A stretch of 64,000 nt of DNA from Trileptium ribeirensis (lineage: Eukaryota; Nematoda; Enoplea; Enoplida; Thoracostomopsidae). The position numbers and the translations under genes are program-made. Of the stretch, positions 39,601 to 46,417 are shown piece after piece (the first letter of the stretch is position 1; every line of letters starts with the position of its first letter). The stretch covers positions 79,480-143,479 of the forward strand of contig JASANE010007249.1 of NCBI GenBank assembly GCA_030248225.1, written 5' to 3'. Below the pieces are notes generated by a model, which saw only the letters and a program-made list of their open reading frames with translations, searched no databases and was not told the origin of the DNA.

Positions 39601-41422
39601 GTACTTATACAGTACCAGTGAGAATTGTGCTCGGATGGAAATATATTGAAATGTGCTTCGCTTGATGTTCACCCATACTCGTTCGTTTCACCGGCGACAG
39701 TCATTCATGGCGCATACCGTAGTTTGGAATTAAATTTATAATGTTGATTCAAATACAAGCTTGAAACCTTTGTTGAAATGGAACGAGCGGAATTTCTACA
39801 GAGGTTGCTAGTGGGAAAATCGTGACAATTTCTTTTTTCGGTTTCAGTCACGCATACCTCATTTTCGGGTGGACGGATTTCGATATATAGATTTTTTTAT
39901 TCAGTAGTAAAAGTGATGAGGATGTGCCCTTTAGTTGAACATGAACATCTCAGACCTCATCTTCGTTCTCAAAAAGGCAAAAAACATGTTTTTAATTGAC
40001 CTTTGCTAAATTTGGGCACATGTGCATCAGTTTTTCGGAGGGCATATCCCGCTACACAAGATTCTCATGGAAAAATCAAGATCAGCTCATCGAGATCTAC
40101 AACTTTGCTAGCCACGACTCAGACCTCATCTTCGTTCTCAAAAAGGCAAAAAACATGTTTTTAAGAAACATTTGCTAAATTTGGGCACATGTGCACCAGT
40201 TTTTCGGAGGGCATATCCCGCTACACAAGATTCTCATGGAAAAATCAAGATCAGCTCATCGAGATCTACCACTTTGCTAGCCACGACTTTTTCTGAGTTC
40301 TAAATTAAAATTAGCGTGTTGCGACTTGAGGATTTTTTGAAAAAGTTATATTTGGTTCGATAATTTTCTGGCACGCTAGTTTGGCAATGATGGCATTTTA
40401 ATAACTGTGAGAGATCACGCAAAAAACTAACCAGTGAGTCGTCAATTCGCCGGTGAGGGTGGCATTACTAGTGTATCTGGTGGCTCCAGTGTTTAGCTTG
40501 CAGTGCAGCCTCAAACGGGAAATTATTGGCGAAACTGGAAACAGCGCAAAGCGCGGGCTTTGGTGCCAAAATGGAAAAATTAAAATCGAACGCTGGAAAA
40601 AAATTTTTGTATTGTTTGAGCGATCACTCAGAAAAAGACCTGATGCAAAATTGTCTGATCAAGAGTTACATTTTTTTGCAGAAATGAAAATGCACATTTT
40701 GGTACAAAAACACAGTCAGTCTAGGATATTTTACACTGAGTTGTAGACCGAGACGTCTGGAATGGACCTATAAATTTATGGCTCAGGAATACAAAGAAAG
40801 CAATTTCACTGACAGCATATGCATTCAGTATGGCAGCCACTTAGTATATCAAATACTGCTTCTTAGGTCTGGCAGGTGCTGATAATGCCGTAACGTTGCG
40901 CTAAATGTACTGACTGTTTTAAGGGACCTTGAAGTGTGCTCACGAAGCTCACTTATGAACATTTCGAAATAGTCACGTACCACAAACTAATCACATTCGC
41001 TGTTTCCCTTGATGCTTGAGGTACTACTATTATTATGAGGTTTTCTATATGCGAGGATGCTTTTTTCTCTGTAGTATGATGAGCACCTTACATGTCGCTA
41101 AGCTGCAGACGGGTGTTCACGGGAGCACAAATCATATTCGATATTTGTAACTTCCTATTGCGACAGTCATTTATGGGAACACCAGCACCTTACATATAGC
41201 TAATCGTAATAAGGTACCTTGTGAATAATCTTAAAAGTGCATTATGATTATAAACTAATACACGACCAAACCCACTGTTTTTGAGTACCGTAAAATATTT
41301 TGGTGGACACAACTTAATTATTGCATATTTCATTTCAGATTACTCTATTAATCGATGAAGTAACTGTTCGATCAGCTTTACTGGATCAGGCGTTACTATC
41401 GACGATTTTGAATGGAACCTGA
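15505..41422 (+). CDS. CDC6: CDC6 replication-licensing AAA+ ATPase (whole gene, 11 exons)
   Basis: Joined exons are 15505-15607, 19279-19521, 21425-21802, 24107-24303, 29774-29958, 33033-33148, 33583-33710, 36500-36647, 37685-37890, 38493-38636 and 41339-41422. They total 1932 nt, so 643 residues, against about 560 in vertebrates; the excess is in the N-terminal tail. CDC6 joins the origin recognition complex and loads the MCM helicase in G1. Seen directly: Walker A GPPGTGKT (residues 289-296), Walker B VVFDEID (371-377), sensor 1 Asn in GISNSLDL (N411), sensor 2 GDIRKALD (R475), then a C-terminal winged-helix region. The N-tail carries likely CDK sites (SP at 28, SPPRR at 86, TP at 96, TP at 126, SPVK at 155), RxL-type motifs and a KRRR stretch. 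Every intron is GT-AG and all junction phases agree. Orc1 is the main alternative, but there is no BAH domain and the N-terminus (QTRLQA) resembles CDC6. Confidence 0.93.
16395..16700 (-). repeat. Dispersed repeat (CDC6 intron 1), inverted relative to 39.84-40.29 kb
   Basis: Its reverse complement matches the + strand at about 39840-40290. Matching landmarks are CTCATTTTCGGGT, TTTTTATT, GTGATGAGNATGTGCC, ATCANCTCATCGANAT and ACTTNGCT. It is a mobile repeat of unassigned class; the frames on both strands do not resemble known proteins. Confidence 0.65.
16830..17190 (+). repeat. Dispersed repeat shared with 12840-13200, copy 2
   Basis: Diverged copy in CDC6 intron 1 with the same order of landmarks (GGCATTTTCAAGT, TTTGTTTCCAC, TTTTGTCAAAATTT, TTTTTAGCGA). 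A G-run near 16856-16863 sits where copy 1 has AGGGGCTGG. Confidence 0.6.
17737..17925 (-). pseudogene. Possible FLYWCH-type zinc-finger fragment, decayed
   Basis: On the minus strand, inside CDC6 intron 1, an open frame reads IDGYRYSRKHKLQTY, like the start of FLYWCH zinc fingers, which begin with a DGY.Y segment. The expected W.C cysteine is absent in this frame. A neighbouring frame reads VCKARWLT, matching the C.AR part of the finger, so a frameshift separates the two halves. FLYWCH domains often accompany MULE-type transposases, so this is probably a transposon relic. The call rests on short motifs only. Confidence 0.35.
18321..18968. mobile_element. hAT-like deletion derivative with perfect 11-bp TIRs
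   Basis: The element begins CAGGGTGGCTG and ends CAGCCACCCTG, a perfect inverted pair, 648 bp apart in CDC6 intron 1. Subterminal copies of CCTGGAAAAT-like motifs occur near both ends. No clean target-site duplication was found. The CAGGG start, the subterminal repeats and the internal transposase-like segment place it with the hAT superfamily, next to the larger element at 46.4 kb. Confidence 0.75.
18585..18779 (+). pseudogene. hAT-like transposase fragment (N-terminal catalytic part)
   Basis: An open stretch in the 648-bp element reads FGLAPYFKQGLL and then LLFDEALNK. In the animal hAT-like family I recognise, this region carries GLAPYF followed by a FDESLNK segment with the first catalytic aspartate. 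The frame stops at 18777-18779, shortly after. The C-terminal half is missing here but is the part preserved at 46.6-48.2 kb. It is nonfunctional on its own. Confidence 0.6.
19279..19521 (+). CDS. CDC6: CDC6 exon 2 (N-terminal regulatory tail)
   Basis: Acceptor TATTGCAG, donor GTATGT, phase 1 at both ends. It encodes residues 35-115, which are Ser/Thr/Arg-rich and disordered, with SPPRR and LTP motifs likely to be CDK targets. An in-frame reading past the donor reaches a stop soon after, so the splice is required. Confidence 0.85.
20850..20992 (+). pseudogene. Non-LTR retrotransposon reverse transcriptase fragment
   Basis: In CDC6 intron 2 a short frame reads DGIILGNDRTVSGHTFADDIALLA and then stops. 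FADDIA is the catalytic [YF]-x-D-D box of non-LTR reverse transcriptases, and the preceding DG-with-hydrophobic segment is its usual partner. Only about 32-45 codons survive. The clade cannot be assigned from this. Confidence 0.7.
21425..21802 (+). CDS. CDC6: CDC6 exon 3 (N-terminal regulatory tail, NLS)
   Basis: Acceptor TTTTTGTAG, donor G|GTACGT, phase 1 at both ends. It encodes residues 116-241, including PRTPEDQ, KRRRN (candidate nuclear localisation signal), ESPVKRSLL (a CDK site next to an RxL cyclin-docking motif) and LQTPVDK. Confidence 0.85.
22195..23045 (+). repeat. Dispersed ~850-bp repeat, copy 2 (CDC6 intron 3)
   Basis: Partner of 9225-10075 with the same landmark order. Its left edge contains a small palindrome (CTCCGCTTATTAAGCGGAG) leading into GCGAAGCGAAGCG, and the right edge is TCCGCTCACTTTTTGTAATT. 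There is no coding capacity. Confidence 0.7.
24107..24303 (+). CDS. CDC6: CDC6 exon 4 (AAA+ start, Walker A)
   Basis: Acceptor TTTTATAG, donor AAG|GTAAAT, ending in phase 0. It encodes residues 242-307, covering the VPEGDLVCRDDEY approach to the ATPase core and the P-loop GPPGTGKT with K295. Confidence 0.92.
24472..24978 (+). pseudogene. Non-LTR (CR1/Jockey-type) RT C-terminal fragment
   Basis: In CDC6 intron 4 an intact frame of about 168 codons reads YRSLVRPHVEYAVSVWCPSY, then IERVQRHATKLV, RIRADLILIHKMIHGL and RGVRAWNSLPPTVV. This is the conserved thumb/C-terminal segment downstream of RT in CR1- and Jockey-like elements. It ends in TAA followed by a T-rich tail, the expected 3' end of a 5'-truncated insertion. 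It lacks the RT catalytic core and the endonuclease. Its clean frame suggests a fairly recent insertion. Confidence 0.85.
25646..25680. repeat. Perfect 11-bp stem hairpin
   Basis: AGGGGTCAGAA and TTCTGACCCCT flank a 13-nt loop in CDC6 intron 4. It may be one edge of a nearby repeat rather than a functional structure. Confidence 0.6.
26805..27975. mobile_element. Non-autonomous hAT-type element with ACCGGAAC subterminal repeats
   Basis: It starts CAGGGAGTAACCGGAA and ends TTCCGGTTATTCCCTG, inverted with one mismatch, 1171 bp apart in CDC6 intron 4. Inside each end GGTTCC/GGAACC hexamers are reiterated (about 26815-26915 and 27900-27965), like the subterminal binding arrays of hAT elements. 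The flanks are TA-rich (ATATAT on both sides), so an 8-bp target duplication is plausible but not exact. No transposase coding remains. Confidence 0.8.
28194..28569. mobile_element. MITE with CAGGCCTGTCCAC termini (~376 bp)
   Basis: The left end CAGGCCTGTCCACGG and right end CTGTGGACAGGCCAG are inverted with 13 of 15 matches. The direct repeat (G)TGTTA borders both sides (28188-28193 and 28569-28574), so the target duplication is 5-6 bp as preserved. The interior is G-rich with no coding. It lies about 220 bp downstream of the ACCGGAA element. Confidence 0.7.
29774..29958 (+). CDS. CDC6: CDC6 exon 5 (between Walker A and B)
   Basis: Acceptor AGTTTCAG, donor GT|GTAAGA, entering in phase 0 and leaving in phase 2. 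It encodes residues 308-368, including YINCMSIRSS, which matches the conserved NCMSL strand of CDC6/ORC1. It was found by searching for that motif; its phases then fit both neighbours exactly. It follows the longest intron (5470 bp). Confidence 0.9.
31692..31765 (-). pseudogene. tRNA-3'-half-like fragment (SINE or tRNA relic)
   Basis: On the minus strand the text CCTACGAGTCCGGAAGG is followed by GTGTTCAACTCCCGTCGG and CACC, resembling an anticodon arm, T arm and acceptor end. No D arm can be found upstream, and an A/T-rich tail follows on the minus strand, which suggests a SINE. It is in CDC6 intron 5. Confidence 0.35.
32077..32266 (+). repeat. Two-copy tandem duplication, period 95 bp
   Basis: CCAACGGTAATAATACC starts at 32076 and again at 32171, and the copies are almost identical over 95 bp. 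It is in CDC6 intron 5. The high identity suggests a recent event. Confidence 0.9.
32803..32892 (+). repeat. Two-copy tandem duplication, period 45 bp
   Basis: TGGGTCGAATTTAGCCAAAT begins each copy at 32803 and 32848, with about three differences. It lies 140 bp before CDC6 exon 6. Confidence 0.9.
33033..33148 (+). CDS. CDC6: CDC6 exon 6 (Walker B)
   Basis: Acceptor CTGCTTCAG, donor G|GTGAGT. It encodes residues 369-407 with LVVFDEIDQL; D374 and E375 are the Mg/ATP hydrolysis residues. The longer open frame over the same bases in another register is a shadow. Confidence 0.92.
33583..33710 (+). CDS. CDC6: CDC6 exon 7 (sensor 1)
   Basis: Acceptor TTTTTATAG, donor CAG|GTAACG, ending in phase 0. 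It encodes residues 408-450: GISNSLDLMDRKLP, then a segment shorter than the vertebrate one, then FKPYTAGQITKII. Confidence 0.92.
36500..36647 (+). CDS. CDC6: CDC6 exon 8 (sensor 2)
   Basis: Acceptor GTATTTTAG, donor A|GTAATT, phase 1. It encodes residues 451-499 with ELCARKISAVTGDIRKALDI; R475 is the sensor 2 arginine. Confidence 0.92.
37174..37380 (+). repeat. Two-copy tandem duplication, period 102 bp
   Basis: AGTTTGACAAAGTCAGATCT recurs at 37174 and 37276, followed by similar ATTTGATTATA and AGAGGACTAT phrases. It is in CDC6 intron 8. Confidence 0.85.
37685..37890 (+). CDS. CDC6: CDC6 exon 9 (start of C-terminal domain)
   Basis: Acceptor CTTTTTCAG, donor ACG|GTAAGA, phase 0 at the end. 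It encodes residues 500-568 with VSHVLNAVN and LPLQQKIILASLL, the conserved helices leading into the winged helix. Confidence 0.9.
38493..38636 (+). CDS. CDC6: CDC6 exon 10 (winged helix)
   Basis: The acceptor is the second of two close AGs (CATTTTAG), chosen because it alone keeps phase 0 and homology. Donor AAA|GTAAGT. It encodes residues 569-616 with ILGLCELLETQGLL, the winged-helix recognition segment. Confidence 0.88.
39840..40290 (+). repeat. Dispersed repeat containing a 169-bp tandem duplication
   Basis: Copies start at 39949 and 40118, near-identical (for example CTCAGACCTCATCTTCG and GGAGGGCATATCCCGCTA). Upstream text at 39840-39945 aligns with the minus strand of 16600-16700, so this is a longer copy of the repeat at 16.4-16.7 kb in which the last part has duplicated. 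It is in CDC6 intron 10. Confidence 0.8.
41339..41422 (+). CDS. CDC6: CDC6 exon 11 (C-terminus, stop)
   Basis: Acceptor CATTTCAG. It encodes residues 617-643 (LIDEVTVRSALLDQALLSTIL) and ends at TGA, matching the usual C-terminal wing of CDC6. Confidence 0.9.
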   Translation: MTLLIDEVTVRSALLDQALLSTILNGT

Positions 41423-41621
41423 GGATCAAGTTTTGTTTTGTAAATATTGATCTTATATTTGTACCTTTTTGTAAATATTGTTATAAATGACGAAGAAAAG
41501 AAGTTGTATTTTTGTTACCCCTTGTTTGTTGTTCAATGTGGCTGATTTGATGGGAGCGCAAAACATTGGGCCGTCACGAAATGTCATTAATATAATTTTC
41601 TAATGGATTTTTACAGTGCGA

Positions 41622-41627
41622 AATAAA
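41622..41627 (+). terminator. Likely CDC6 polyadenylation signal AATAAA
   Basis: A canonical AATAAA lies 200 bp after the CDC6 stop codon and is followed by a T-rich stretch. It is the first such signal in a T/G-rich context after the stop, which would give a short 3'UTR. Confidence 0.5.
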
Positions 41628-43135
41628 ATTGAAACATTTTTGGTGTAGTGCAAAATCAATGCCATTTTAGAAATTTTTTAGCTTTCCTTTAATCGATGTT
41701 TATCTCGAACCACGTTGTGAAGGGTTATATTGGCGATTGTTGTTCGTTGGCATAGAGGTTGAGTTATGAAAATTAACACATTTTACAGTGCTTTCCAGAA
41801 ATATGGTTGTCGTTTTTCGAAACGAACAAATTTCGAACACGTTTCAAATTAACTTAAAAAAAGTACACCAAAAACTTCGAACAAAATTCTGAATTTTTAA
41901 ACGAGCAGCACTCATTTCTGTTAGTTATATACATTTTTAGAATGGTACTAATCGTTCTGGTTCAAACATGTTGGGAATTAAAAAATAATTATTTCTGTAT
42001 GAATTAAAACTGTTTGTATTGGAATTCCATAAAGGTAAACAAGACAAAAGAGATAGCTAAATAACTGATGTAAAAAATGGTGTGCTGCAATTTCAACTAT
42101 TTGGTCTCACAAACGAATGTGCAACTAAAAGAGTAGCTACAGCAATGTCTATATTAGCGAACTGTAGTTGTACCGTGCCCGTATTTTTCCAAGAAGTTTC
42201 GGTATTGAAAATGGCAAAAATATGAAATTTCGTCTTTTGTTCTTGTATGGAGCTAATTAAACTATAGCAATGATATTTTTAGTCTAACATAATGTGTAAG
42301 TAGTTCTTATCTAACCTGTACCCTCGCACAGGCACTTTGATCACAATAATTATTTTTTGTGTTTTTATTGTTAGTATCGATGTTTTATTTTGTTATTTTT
42401 GCTGTGTTGTGTATGTTTATTTTGTTTCCGCTAATATTGTGTTGATTTTGCGTTTTAGGAAGTCATTATATTATGACAATTATTTATTGACAAGTTCGTT
42501 TATTATTAGGCCGTGCTCACTTTGCTCCCGATCTTATCCGGTACAGCCAAACTCTATATCTACCGTATACGTTTGTATGTATTATGCTTTTTCTCACTGC
42601 ATCATACGTTTCGGATTTGACAAAAATCGTGAATGCTGTGTGTGGACTGTTGTATGTAGAATTATGGTTAAAATCGGAGCGGATCGTATCGGACGCAACG
42701 TGAATACGTCCTTATTCGTTGCTAGATGTGTAATTTTAAAATTAATCTATTTTCTAATTTGCTCCGTGGTGTACTGTGGTAACTCAGTTAAGTAGCGGTC
42801 CACCGAAGAGTGGTGTTAACGCGCTGTTTAGTTTTGAATAGATGGTGGAACGTTTACTATATAAGTACAGTATTCCTCAGAAATATTGCTATCGATTTTC
42901 CAACGAGCCAACATCGATCAATAATTTATTCTCGGACAAATTTAAAAACCGCTCTAAAAATATCGAGTATTGAACGAACAGCTCTTATGCATGATAAACT
43001 TAATCTGTGTCCCTTACGATCCTCTTTTGTCAAAAGCAATTGACATTCAGTTGTTCGCTGAACACAAATTTTTCATTTTTGCGTAAAACAACAGAAATTG
43101 GTCCGTTTAATATTTCATACATTATAATTTGAAAA

Positions 43136-43147
43136 TGTTCGCGAACA
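43136..43147. repeat. Palindrome TGTTCGCGAACA, copy 1
   Basis: Perfect 12-bp palindrome. Identical copies occur at 44473-44484 and 44603-44614. Confidence 0.9.
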
Positions 43148-44472
43148 CATTGGTGTTAATATACAGGGGCCGAAATGCATTCGTTAATGAGGTTATGGAA
43201 CAGAAAAATGTCGAGATCGAATACGGCTATTGAACTCCTAGTTTTGTTCTCTAACAACGTTTTGTACATGGTGTCAAAAGAGGATGGTTGAGGGCGCATT
43301 TTAAGTTTACTCTTGCATTATTTATATTGAACACTGTTCCTTGTTATCATACATGCCTTCACAGCAGTGCGTTCACAAATATCGAAACACACTATTCTTC
43401 ATTTTAACAGGTTAGGTGAAGTTTTAACCGCCTACGGTTGCAAACATATAGCGATGCAGTAAATTGCGTTTAAATTATTACTTGACAAGGACATCGTTGA
43501 GTACAATTGTAGCATAGCATAAATGCATTTGTGTGCGCAAGCTTGTTTGTGTCAGCCATATTCCCGTGAAATTACTGCCCAGTTTCGAAAGACCGAAAAC
43601 CGAAGCTATCATGACGACGTATCTACCCGCGGTTAAGTTTTAAAGACTAGTCGAATAAACTTGGGACAAATTTGGAAATAGACGCCAAATTTTTGCAGTA
43701 ATTTATCTAGACAACCTTTTTATCAAAGTTTGAAATATTGGGAACGAGCATTAGCCGGGTAGCGCTATTATTTCTTGTTGTGTTAATATCAGTATTAACA
43801 TATTAGTGAATGATATTTTTAGTATTTTTATCCGGTAACCGGGAGATGCTTTGCACTTAGTTTTAAGGCCTTTACGCTCCAGTCGTGCATATATTCATTT
43901 GTAGCTACAGTATTCGCCTTAAATGAGTGTCATATTTTTAAAAAACGCATAATAAAATCTATTTTCGAACAATACTCGCCATATTTTCAAATTTAAGAAA
44001 CGGTGCCAAAATTTCGAACACTTGTCGAACAAAATTTTGAATTTATTGAACGAACTTAGAGCGAACATCGAACGAGCGGCACTCATTTCTAACGGGTGAT
44101 GTAGCTCGTCTACAAGATTCCAAGCTTTGGAGCAATGGTTAAAGGTCCGCTTGTTCATTTTCGGGAACTTTCCAAAAGCAATACCATAATTTAATTGTGG
44201 TTTGTAATGAATTATTGATATTGCTAGTTGCCGTGTAAACTGGTCTAGCTGTATGTCCCGATCAATGTCGTCAACCCAATACGTTCGTGAAGCTCAAAAG
44301 TCAAAATGGAAAATTAATGAAAATGTTAATTAGAAAGTAGTGTTACATCTAGACTCTAGCTACATTTTATAATGATCTTGGTAATGCGCGAGTAAGCTTA
44401 ACCATCCTATTTTGTATTTTTGCATAAAATTTTTATGGAACGCTTTTGGTCATTTGAAATTCGGCGTAAAAC

Positions 44473-44484
44473 TGTTCGCGAACA
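44473..44484. repeat. Palindrome TGTTCGCGAACA, copy 2
   Basis: Identical to the copy at 43136; the palindrome extends imperfectly to CTGTTCGCGAACACAG. Confidence 0.9.
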
Positions 44485-44602
44485 CAGCGCTCGCGATTGA
44501 AATCTAACCATTTTGTGATTTCGAAAATTTAAGTAAAATTACCCAAATTTTTGAGAACGAAAGTTTGTCGATTTGATTGTGACGTCACTTTTGCATTAAA
44601 TG

Positions 44603-44614
44603 TGTTCGCGAACA
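44603..44614. repeat. Palindrome TGTTCGCGAACA, copy 3
   Basis: Extends to GTGTTCGCGAACAC, a 14-bp perfect palindrome, 130 bp after copy 2. About 36 bp further on, a 12-bp inverted repeat (GAACAGAATTTC/GAAATTCTGTTC, about 44650-44691) uses the same GAACA core. Confidence 0.9.
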
Positions 44615-45499
44615 CTGAATAATCCAAATTTAAATGATAATGCATTAGGGAACAGAATTTCTGCAAATTGAAATCGCCGAAATTCTGTTCGAACACAAGG
44701 TCTAATTTCTGGCACTTGTATTTGATTTTGCGAATTTTCAAATTAAACCTTTTTCCGTAACGAGGGTTTGCGATCCGATATCGGTAATGACATAATAGCA
44801 TGGTTGGGGGGTCACCTTAAGTTTACTTAATCGTCGTATAAGCTGTCTAATGCTGATACATTTTGTCACAGCGTAGTGTCTCAGTGGGAAGATAACTTTG
44901 TATTCTTTACTTGACAGACGACTGAGAAAATTATTTCGTTATAAGAACTGTTAAAATACTGATTAGGAGTTGTTTGTACTTCTAGACTCTGGCTCTTGTA
45001 TATAGCTATAATTGTTATTTTTTAATCTGTTTTGCGATAATTTTTGTGTTTTCATTTCGTATTCATCTGTAAACTATCTACACTAGTTTGATATCTGAGA
45101 TGTTAGTGGTAAAGACGGACACATGCAATCCCATTCTTAGTCACACCATTTAGAATCGGAAATTTGTCTCTGATTTTTTGTGTTAAATGCTAAATTTATT
45201 TCGTTCTAAAAACCGATATAGGATTTCACTTATTAACTGTAATGCTCGCAATATATTTATTGAAACGGCAAATACAAGTTTTTAAATCTACAAGGTTATA
45301 GATTTATCCTGATATTATGCATCATTTATCTTAAGATGCACCTATAGCCGGATTCAGTCACGCAGTCCAATGTTTTGGCACAGTCGACCGCGGCCGTTGC
45401 AAAGTAAAATCACAGCCTTTGTAGACCAGTAAGTTTAAACCGGCCGGACTGGGCCACGTAACGCTAATTGGTAACGCTGTTAATGGCGTTGGTCATTGA

Positions 45500-45990
45500 A
45501 GCGTATTTAGTACTAGTTTCCAGGATTCAAAAAGTACATAGGACCGAAGACGGGCGATCCTATCCCGGGCAGGAGGAGGTCTACCCCTTGAGGACTCCTT
45601 CGCAATGTGCCGATACAACGACGGTAAGCCAACCGCCCTTGGCGTGACGCAGGCGCCAAGTATCTACGCAGCCTTCCCTCCTCAGCGCAGGGGGCAGAGG
45701 CCTTACATTTACGATAATACATTTATTGGCTGCGTGCCAACGACAATTTCCCAGTTTCACTATAAGCTCGAGTTTTCTGACACTAGAACTTAGCAGCACG
45801 CCCTTCCTGCCACCGGCTGGCAGACCCTCTCGGTACGCAGGAGTCCTCTCCCCCAAACCACCGGATGCCTTCTTCTGAGGCATTGGACCTCGTGCATTTA
45901 TGATTATATATGTAATATCTCCGCATCCTACTGACAATTTCCGTCCAGTTTCATTAAGTTTTCTGACACTAGAACTTCGCAGCGTGCAAT
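45500..45990. repeat. GC-rich repeat pair
   Basis: Two GC-rich blocks are each followed by a similar tail: CAGTTTCA, then TTTTCTGACACTAGAACTT, then GCAGC (about 45752-45800 and 45938-45985). The blocks resemble, in style, those at 1.59-1.73 kb. Frames on both strands are by-products of the GC content. Confidence 0.55.
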
Positions 45991-46417
45991 CTTTGTATTA
46001 TACATAACCAAATTATCTGCAACATGTATTTCGTCATTGTTAAATGCAGATTCATTACTCAAGTAATGTCTCACTTTCCTAACCAAAATTTCTGTCGTGT
46101 TCTTCCAAGTCAATATTTTCGCCACCGGGCAAACCCTTAGCTGAACTATACATAATAGTTGTCTTTGCATTTCAGCTTGAGGTACACTAACGTTTTACAC
46201 GTTTTAGATAATGTATTTCCGAATTCAGCACCTGTATCCGCAAAAATAGCATTAGATTGAGGAAAATTTTTTGATCGTCAACTACTATAATTTACACAGC
46301 AAGCCAAAGTAGCTATGCATCAAAGCATTTTATACACTGCTTAACATAGGCTAAGACCAGCTCTTGTTATAATTTTATAGTCCAGCTCGGCTCAAAGGAT
46401 TTGACGCGTCTCTTTAA

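Larger units (their letters stand above)
41630..45489. other. Intergenic region with GAACA-type palindromes, no gene recognised
   Basis: No known protein was recognised. A T-rich frame of about 150 codons at 42337-42795 lacks an ATG near its start and has no domain. The stretch carries repeated GTTCGAACA/TTCGAACA phrases around 41830-41930, 43970-44090 and 44470-44700, some followed by GCACTCATTTCT, indicating a dispersed repeat family. Confidence 0.5.

Noticed and set aside
42337..42795. 152-codon open frame after CDC6
   Set aside because: It begins at TTG, is dominated by hydrophobic residues from T-rich DNA, and has no recognisable motif; likely chance.
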